A stretch of DNA of 64,000 nt, from assembly GCA_951217055.1 (NCBI GenBank), contig OX578282.1, positions 56,799,311-56,863,310 of the forward strand, given 5' to 3'. Shown here piece after piece: positions 56,621 through 64,000 of this stretch. The DNA comes from Gerris lacustris. Lineage: Eukaryota > Arthropoda > Insecta > Hemiptera > Gerridae. The translations under genes were made by a program, and so were the position numbers. Below the pieces are notes generated by a model. The model saw nothing but the letters and a program-made list of their open reading frames with translations. It was not told where the DNA came from and made no database searches. Position 1 is the first letter of the stretch, and each line of letters opens with the position of its first letter.

Positions 56621-57502
56621 ACATCGACAAAATAACAAATTCAATCTTATAAATAAGTTTTTTACGGAAAACAAACTAGAGCAGGTTACTAGTTTAGATA
56701 TAAAGTTGAAATTTTTTATGATTTTTAGAAAGGATATAGGCAGAAAAAAATAATATCGAAGTGTCAAATATAATAACGGATAATTATACGTTGTGTAGAG
56801 GCAAGGTAAGAGGGTAGAGAACCAGATGTAGAGAGAAAGGCTCTGAAAATCACAAGGTGAAGGACACAAGGAGGCGAAAACCAGAATAGAGTGACATTTC
56901 CATCCTGTGGCTGTCTCTACGGTGGAGGGCCCCGGTCTAAACCAGCTCAGACGTAACTACTGCACTCTCAGATAAACAAATCACCTCCCACAGCCAAATA
57001 CATTTAAATTGACCTGAGTTCTAAGTCCCCAAAAAGATGAAAAAGTGGTCCCAATTTAGTAAATCTTTAAAAGTCTGGCGCCGAATATATATACAAAACG
57101 ATACAAAGAAGTTTTTTTGGCATTTAAAGTCGACTTTGAGATATAAAAAGGTTAATAACTGTTCTTTTGTCCAAAAATGAACATATAAGGAGAACTAAAC
57201 ATGCCGTTCTCCACTCGACTTGTAGATGTATATTAATGCACCAATGGTAGAAAAGACGAGATCCACCTGATTTATGGAACTATTAACCTTAAAGGGGTTT
57301 AACTGTAAACCAAAACGTAAAAAGAAATCAAAGGCAAAGGTGGCAATTTAAATTTTATTCCTTGCTCTTTAAGAAAATTTGTAGAATAGTTTCTTTCTTT
57401 TTGTACTAAATCTGCTAAACTAAATAAAAACCAGGAGGAGTAAAATAAACGACTCACTGAAACTAACTGAAAAGATTCCTCCAAAATAGATTTAAAAAAA
57501 CA
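56621..57502. other. Non-coding stretch
   Basis: A GC-richer block at 56790-57000; no gene recognised. Confidence 0.4.
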
Positions 57503-58433
57503 TACAGTATGTCCACGGATTGAGTTGCCTATACGTATAAATTTCAAAAAAATTTCAATTTTCCAAGAAAAGTCACTCTTCATAAAATCTCCTGCTTGTT
57601 CTTAAATGAAGATATATTACATATTACTTTTTGTTCAAAATGTACCCTGTATCCAGAAAGTACAATTTCCTAAAATCGTACAAGAGGAAACCGGTCCAAA
57701 TTTCGACTATTCCAGGAAAAAGTATTCTTTATAATTTCTTTTAAATACTATTCCAAATTTATTTTTCGCATAAAAATGCCGATAATAAAATTTCAAAATC
57801 CCCCCCTCCCCTGCCATTTACAAAAAAGTAAAATTTGTCTGATTTTAATACAAGAGGGGTCGATTTAAAGGACTCATTGAGTGCACAAAAAGCTGTGGTA
57901 TTGCTTTTTTTGATAGAAACAACATGAAAGCTATTGAAGAGGAAATTAAATTGGAATTTTTTTTTTTAAGAAATAAATAATATTTAAATAATAAATACGA
58001 ATTTCTCTATACTTCATGTTGTTTCCATAAAAAAAAAGCAATACCACAGCTTTTAGTGCACTCAATGAGACCTTTAAATCGACCCTCTTGTATTAGAATC
58101 AGACTAATTTTTCTTTTCTGTAAATGGCGGGGGGGGGGGATTTTTAAATTTGATTATCGGCATTTTTATGCAAAAAATTAATTTGGAATAGTATTTAAAA
58201 GAAATTATAAAGAATACTTTTTCCTCGAATAGTCGAAATTTGGACCGATTTCCTCTTGTACGATTTCAGGAAATTGTACTTTCTGGGTACAGGTTACATT
58301 TTGAACAAAAAGTAATACTATAACTCTTCATTTAAGAATAAGCAGGAGATTTTATGAAGAGTGACTTTTCTTCGAAAATGGAATTTTTTTGGAATTTACA
58401 CGTATAGGCAACTCAATCCGTGGACATACTGTT
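57503..58433. mobile_element. ~930-bp near-palindrome with Tc1/mariner-like ends
   Basis: The left arm 57504-57929 and right arm 58012-58432 are imperfect reverse complements over their whole length, joined by about 80 bp. The ends are ACAGTATGTCCACGG and CCGTGGACATACTGT. TA precedes the left end and TT follows the right end, consistent with a mutated TA duplication of Tc1/mariner type. Both arms share, in mirrored form, a G/C run (57799-57811 and 58125-58139). No transposase is encoded. Confidence 0.85.
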
Positions 58434-59156
58434 ACAATATTACAAGGATTCTAATTTTTTATGATACCTGAAGAGATACAAAAAATTAACTGTGAAAATG
58501 GAAATGTGCTAATTTAAGCTTCGTTTGCTTCGTTAGTACTGTACAAGTAGACGAGATACGCAACTATTTTAAATCCGACACATCGTCAGGCGGATCTCAC
58601 AATTTTTTTCTCACAAGTAACTGACTTATAGTCTGATATTTAAAGTTATTACAAAGATTAATAAACAGAACATTGGAAATGTTTCTCATTTGGAAGTTGT
58701 ACACAAGAACATCAACAAAATTATAAATCTGTAAAAGAGTAAGTTTTAGAATGTTTATTGTTTATAAAGGTATACATATACATATCTTTAATGTGCCATC
58801 TTCAGTGAATTACGTATTTTTTAATGAATCTAGTCCTGGTTTTGAGAAACCTAATCTTTTTTAAAAGTGAGTTATTTATTTTACTCCTCCTTGTTTTTGT
58901 TTATTAACAGATTTAATACAAAAAAAAAAAAAAAATTAAAAGGACGTTAATTGTTTATAAAGGTATTAACATATAATATGATTGCTCCTTCAAAAGATAT
59001 CAAGACTGTGTAATTACTACCTATTTTCAATAATTTTAAATTGGTATATTATGATTACTTCATTATAATTACGGTACTTATTTAGATTGTTACAACCCTA
59101 TGTTATTTTAGAATATGAATGATTTTGACTAAATAACAGTAAAAACAAAGGCATGT
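58434..59156. other. AT-rich non-coding stretch
   Basis: No feature recognised; a poly-A run near 58920-58935. Confidence 0.4.
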
Positions 59157-59300
59157 TTAATCCAATGTACTTTGGGACAAAGGAATATCACATTTCTGTT
59201 TTTATAAGGGGAGTAACAGTCTAAAGAAGAACAATTCGTATCCTTCTTTAGATTGTTATTTCCTCTTTTTTTATAAGGGGAGTAACAATCTAAAGAAGTG
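59157..59300. repeat. Half-copy of the 22946 MITE core, next to another hairpin
   Basis: 'tttgggacaaaggaatatca' matches the hairpin arm at 23096. It is followed by a hairpin at 59207-59265 ('agtaacagtctaaagaag' with 'cttctttagattgttatt'), whose arm is then repeated directly at about 59275-59298. Confidence 0.7.
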
Positions 59301-59384
59301 TTAAAATTACTATATAGACAATTAAAAATTTCCGAAAGAGTAGAAAAATTTTATTGCAATAACTAATAATAAAAAATTCGTGGT

Positions 59385-59600
59385 CTCAGATCAAATCAGA
59401 TGAGTATGTTTGAAGATACAGGTTGTAAATAAATGTATGTTTGTGAGACAGACACGGTACCAAAAATGTTCCCTGATGTCTAAAACATATTTCTGTATTG
59501 GAAATTTTTAAATCGAGAACAAACATTTTTCGTTCTACATAACGATCACATAGCTTCGGAGTTCCCTTGGGTAAGCTCGAAAGCAAAATTAAGATGATGC
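59385..59600 (+). repeat. Family B, 3' part
   Basis: 'agacagacacggtaccaaaa', 'atgttccctgatgtctaaaa', 'cgatcacatagcttcgg' and 'aagctcgaaagcaaaatta' in the family order. Confidence 0.66.
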
Positions 59601-60596
59601 ATGCATTAAGTCTATACACGAAGAGGAACTGAATTCTAATTCTGCTATAAACTTTATAAATTTGAAACGTATCGCTGTTTGAATCCAACCATCTACTGTT
59701 TGCTTGGAAATGAGAAAGGGGAGGCAATGTCGGCTCGGTTAGGAAGACTGATTAAAGGCCGGGGGCTATGGGTTAGAGGACATTTAGGAAAGAGCTGGGG
59801 GTCTTCTCACCTCATAGCAAGGGTCTATTTCACGCTTAGTTACCGGTCTCTAACATTAACCAACGGACCTAGGTGCCTGGTCAGATCTGTCCAATAATGA
59901 CACGGATCTGGCATTAATCAGATGTCCCAACATTTTACCCCGGGGCATCTCCCTCAATTCTCTCCAATTATATAGCAGCACCATCTACCACAAGCATTCT
60001 TAGGTTAATTCACTACATTTTCTTCTCTTAAAAGCATACAATGCACTTCATGTAATTAAATAACACTGCACTGATGTTTCCCCAATATATTTATTATACA
60101 TATATATGTATACCCATTATACACAAACAAAAACAACAATTCAGCCAATTGAGAAGATAAATAGCAGTAGCATAACTGTCAGCTTCCTTCCTATTGTACA
60201 TGTAGGTATGTTAGCGAAAGCAAGGGAGAAACAAACATGGGATCGAAGTGTCTAAAGGGCTTTACCATTTTGTAACTAAGTCCAACCGTTAAACAATATT
60301 TTAACAACATTAATTTATATTTTAACCCTAGAGAGGTAAGAAATGTTTGACAATCGTGATTTACACCGTTAGATGTAATTGTCTGGAATAATAATTTTGT
60401 CGATCGGGAACAAAAAAAAAAAATGTCACTCACTGAGAAAGTCCTTACAATCTTGACGTAGTAAAAAAATGAATATATTACCTGAAACAGAAAAAAATAA
60501 TAAATGTATCAGTTATTGTTAAGAAATTATTATTTAAAGAATTATACATTTTTTAGAATTAGGTATTTAAGAAAATCATATGATTATTATTTCTTC
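59601..60596. other. Non-coding stretch with a GC-richer island
   Basis: 59700-59960 is GC-richer than its flanks and open for 72 codons on the plus strand, but no domain is recognisable. The rest is AT-rich. Confidence 0.4.
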
Positions 60597-60995
60597 TTTT
60601 TTTTACTTTCTCATATAACCATAAAGATAAAGTATTGTGACGGCGTGAAAATAATTTTTTTTGATAGTTTAATAGATTTATACGTTTGATCTATACCCTT
60701 GAGTCCAAAAAAGTGGTAATTAAACAAATGACTGTCAGTAGTCTTTGCAGACGCGTGTATCCTAAACTACTGGGACGATTTAGATCAAATGTAGCATATA
60801 TTTCCATAAAAATTATATCCCAAGGCGAAATCGAGAAATGAATTTTACCTTCGAATTGGGGGGTGCTAACACCCAAAAATTCTGAAACGTTAAAAAACAG
60901 ATTTCTCAAAAACTGTCTCAACAATTTTGATTTAAAATATTCTAAAATGTAGTACATTTAAATACGAATCTAACTTCCCGGAACATCTAGCTTCC
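60597..60995 (-). repeat. Family A, 3' two-thirds, reversed
   Basis: The minus strand shows 'tttaggatacacgcgtctgc', 'tttcgccttgggatataatt', 'aatcaaaattgttgagacag' and the end 'ttatatgagaaagtaaaa'. The antisense tRNA-like block lies beyond the truncated end. Confidence 0.75.
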
Positions 60996-62059
60996 GAGAA
61001 TTCTATGAACAAATTAATTCTAATAATACCAGTTAGTCAATCGAGTCATATCCAGATAGTTAAGTAATAAAACTGATAAAAAAAATAAACCAATAAGACA
61101 GAACTGATCAACTTACAAAAACATATTTAATAAAGTAGTATTGAAGGGTAGCAATTTCACAAATATATTCGGTAAAATTATTTAAATTTACTTTTTGACC
61201 GTCACGGGGTAAAAAACTCGAGTATTTTTTGCTGGTGGCTTCTCTTTTCTAAAACATAAACTAAGAAACGAGATTAAACTGGAACTTTATTATTACGAAC
61301 TTCTTAATTAAATTATTAGCAGCACTGTAAATCATAATTAAGATTTATTACTATTTCTGCCTGAAAGATTTATTTAATCTTACAACCACCTGGGTTAAAC
61401 TAGAATTTGAGCCGCGCTGTAGAGGATAATAACTTTTAGAATCAGCATTTTCAGCAGATGGTAAAAAAAAGAGAGGGGAAAAAATGTTTACTTTAGCTAA
61501 ACAACCGATGAAATTCTACCTCGGAAATTGGGGAAATAAACCTACTGAAGGAGTAATCCATAACATCTACAAACAAGCTGTACGGATACTCGTGTTGGGA
61601 TTTAATACGGCGTTTGAAGGAAAAAAAAAGTGTATATCCCATGGTTTAAATTTAGAACTGGAGAGCTATACTAGTGGCTTTGGTTTAAAGGCTACGTAAT
61701 ATATCTAGTTGTGACGAGTCTGGGGGTAGCTAGTTAAAAAAGGTCTAGCTGGGTTCGTCGAGTTGTAAGTGGGGCCACATGTGGTGCCTTTAGTAAGGGG
61801 TGATAAGAACACGGTACCAGATGGTGACAGACCCACGCCAATTTTCAAAGCCATCAACTCTACATTCACTGCTGACTAAGGATAAAAATTCATATAGCTC
61901 AAAAATTCATTAAGCTTATAAACGAAAAGAACAACAACTGTGTCGAAGCGTAAATTTTCAGCATTTAAATAGGCCTGCCCTTGATCTTTTCAAAGTCGGA
62001 GAGACCACACAAGAACAATAAAAAATTTGTTCTCCCATGAGCTTATTTTTAATTTTAAA
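60996..62059. other. Non-coding stretch
   Basis: The frame at 61484-61699 (71 codons) has no domain I recognise. No repeat family identified. Confidence 0.4.
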
Positions 62060-62250
62060 ATAGTCAGCCAATAAGTGTTCCTCACAGCTTTTTCACATCC
62101 TATTACGTACACTAATGATATTACACTTTTACAATCCATTATGTTTTAGTTTAATTTTTCCCCATTTTTTAAAATTTGTCAAATTGTTTAAAGATAACGA
62201 TCACACTTTTCCGTTACCTTCAGTAAGCTAAAAAATGTTCAGTTACAACT
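62060..62250 (+). repeat. Family B fragment, diverged
   Basis: 'ttcctcacagctttttcaca', 'tattacgtacactaatgata', 'aatttttccccattttttaa' and 'acgatcacacttttccgtta' follow the family order with a central deletion. Confidence 0.5.
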
Positions 62251-62780
62251 CTAGAAAAATGTTGATGAAAAAATCTATTTTTAATGAATAGCTAACTCTA
62301 ATTACTATACTATGCATAATTCAGTAAATATGAAATTCAATAAAAAATATATTTTGCTTACTTTTATAGTATCGTAATGAACATTGCTAGACGGCCTGCT
62401 TAATAATAATTAAACAAGGTTTCAATCATTAAAAAAACCTCTACAAAAAACTTTCACAGAATCGAAATCGGTTTTACATGGAAATTGGTTAGGTCCACTT
62501 TAATTTATTCTTTCCTTGCATTTTTTACTGAAATAAATATTTGTAATTAAATAAAATAAATAAATAACTTCAATGTCTGGGGACCTGTGCATAATAATGA
62601 ATGCGACTAATAAATTAATTATGAAATACGTGAATTAAATAAAATTATATTTAAATAATTAATGCATATGACTAAGCGGCTGTTGAAAGGTTTATAAATT
62701 ATTTATATATTTCATTTATATTATTTTCTAATAAAAACTTCATTCTAAAACTTTCGTTTTCAGCGAAAACAAGACCACTG
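62251..62780. other. AT-rich non-coding stretch
   Basis: No feature recognised. Confidence 0.4.
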
Positions 62781-62820
62781 CCCGAAAATCAAGTTATAAT
62801 TGTATAACTTGATTTTCGGG
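62781..62820. repeat. Perfect 18-bp-arm hairpin
   Basis: 'cccgaaaatcaagttata' at 62781-62798, loop ATTG, exact reverse complement at 62803-62820. Confidence 0.92.
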
Positions 62821-64000
62821 TAAAACATTTCTAAATTAAGTTTCACTTTTGTTTAAGAAGTGTGCTAGAAGTACGCGATTCGCTGACAAATGCTACAGAA
62901 GAGCAATAATAATATTAAAATACATATCCTTATAAGATGAAAAAAATAAAACATAGTGTTCGACAGTAAACAAGAAAATAATAATACTAAATTAAGAAGG
63001 TTATTACATTTAAGCAAACAGTTATTTTGGTAGAAGTAATGTACCAGCTTGTACCACTTCCACTTAAAAGCTAGACGAGGGGTGCTTATAAGTTTTAAGT
63101 GCACCCATTCATAAATATTAGCTAGTAAAAAAATTGTTTTTTTTAGTTTATTTACTCCGCATGCTGAAGCGGTGTCATAAACAGGGGCGGTACAACATAA
63201 AAGGGTAGGGAAGCCCTAAACCGTTGTAAGAAGGGGGAGGTCAGAGATCACAGGTCACAGCTGTTCCATAAACAGATACAGAAGTCTATAAGAGAAGCAT
63301 CAAAGACAATGAACACCGGACACACGTTCAATTATTAAACCATCAACAATCACTGGCTATCTATATCTAACTCTTTTTAATAGAGGAAAAGACTTTAATT
63401 ACTATATACCGGTTGGGTCTGGCAAAACAATTGCTTTAATCCTGCCTGATGCAGAAGCAGGGTACGACAGAAGGAGTTCGATGAAAAGAAATGCTCTACA
63501 AAGGACTTCTTCAGAAACGGTTTATGAGATAAAGGGCCAAGGGCACAATGGATTAAAAAAAAAGCCTTGCTGGATGAGAAAGGGAAGTTTAACCTTATTC
63601 CTGGGAGAAGAACAATGACAAACCGGTACACAATCGTATCTAGGTCATTAGAAATAGGTTGCACTTAGGTGTAATACAAGTGGACCCTAATTTCAGTAAT
63701 CCTTTATTTATGTTTTCTTGACAATAACATCAACCAGATTTAATTATTTTAAACATAAACCTTAAATAAGAACTTGAAAAAATTTCATCTTTTGTTTCAT
63801 CAACACATTTTAAAGAAAGAAAGGAGACAAAAAAAGCGATTAAAAAAAAGCTACGCACTTATTTTTTGTAAAATATTCATATGACGCCGCATTCAAGGAT
63901 ATAATTTACTTGTGAGAACTAAAAATTCTAGGTACTCATTTCGATAAAAAACTAGATAATACTGTGTTTTCTAAGCCATTATATATACAGGGAGACTGGT
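62821..64000. other. Non-coding stretch to the window end
   Basis: No gene recognised. The minus-strand frame at 63395-63664 (89 codons) has no recognisable domain. Confidence 0.4.

Noticed and set aside
61484..61699. 71-codon frame
   Set aside because: Plausible amino-acid composition but no similarity I can name and no supporting context.

Overview
The window looks like non-genic, repeat-dominated DNA from a large arthropod (most likely insect) nuclear genome. It is very AT-rich, full of homopolymers and long (TA)n arrays, and crowded with eukaryotic transposons: hAT, BEL/Pao, Tc1/mariner, PIF/Harbinger-like, a LINE remnant and many palindromic MITEs. A partial initiator tRNA-Met copy with an insect-like T-arm agrees with this. 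I cannot name the species. No host protein-coding exon can be supported; the only long open reading frames belong to a retrotransposon.

Layout. 1-11 kb: AT-rich DNA with a hairpin, (CT)n(TA)n, two copies of a dispersed ~640-bp family (called family A here), a TIR element with a (TGTC)n array, a modular repeat ending in (TA)n, a 140-bp (TA)n array, a 3' fragment of family A and a GC-richer palindrome. 11-15 kb: a hAT MITE with a perfect 8-bp target duplication, a reversed family A fragment, a LINE-like 3' tail and a second hAT element carrying a broken BED-finger transposase start. 15.9-23.6 kb: a nested block. A ~2.0-kb hAT shell (8-bp TSD TATATTAT) contains a 5.68-kb BEL/Pao retrotransposon on the minus strand (identical 172-bp LTRs, TSD TCAAC). 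The shell also holds a cluster of 59-bp palindromes, a possible Merlin-type transposase exon and a palindromic MITE that follows that exon directly.

24-37 kb: a tandem duplication, family A, a LINE reverse-transcriptase C-terminal remnant, a GC-rich MITE, the first copy of a ~600-bp family (C), a 3.2-kb inverted-repeat element with further palindromes and copies of family B, and three (TA)n arrays. 37-41 kb: a PIF/Harbinger-like MITE (TSD TTA), another TIR element between short direct repeats, and a lone LTR whose primer-binding site runs on into almost the whole complement of initiator tRNA-Met. Another family A copy and a ~430-bp palindrome follow. 41-50 kb: mostly featureless AT-rich DNA with two MITEs and the inverted second copy of family C. 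50-52 kb: a gutted mariner between 215-bp direct repeats. 53-64 kb: more copies of families A and B, a ~930-bp near-palindrome with Tc1/mariner-like ends, and perfect short hairpins.

The genes do not form a host pathway. The BEL/Pao Gag-Pol products would act together in reverse transcription and integration, but this copy has a frameshift and lacks a catalytic integrase aspartate. All other coding traces are fragments. Family names A, B and C are labels used only in this annotation; every superfamily assignment rests on motifs, terminal repeats and target-site duplications read by eye.
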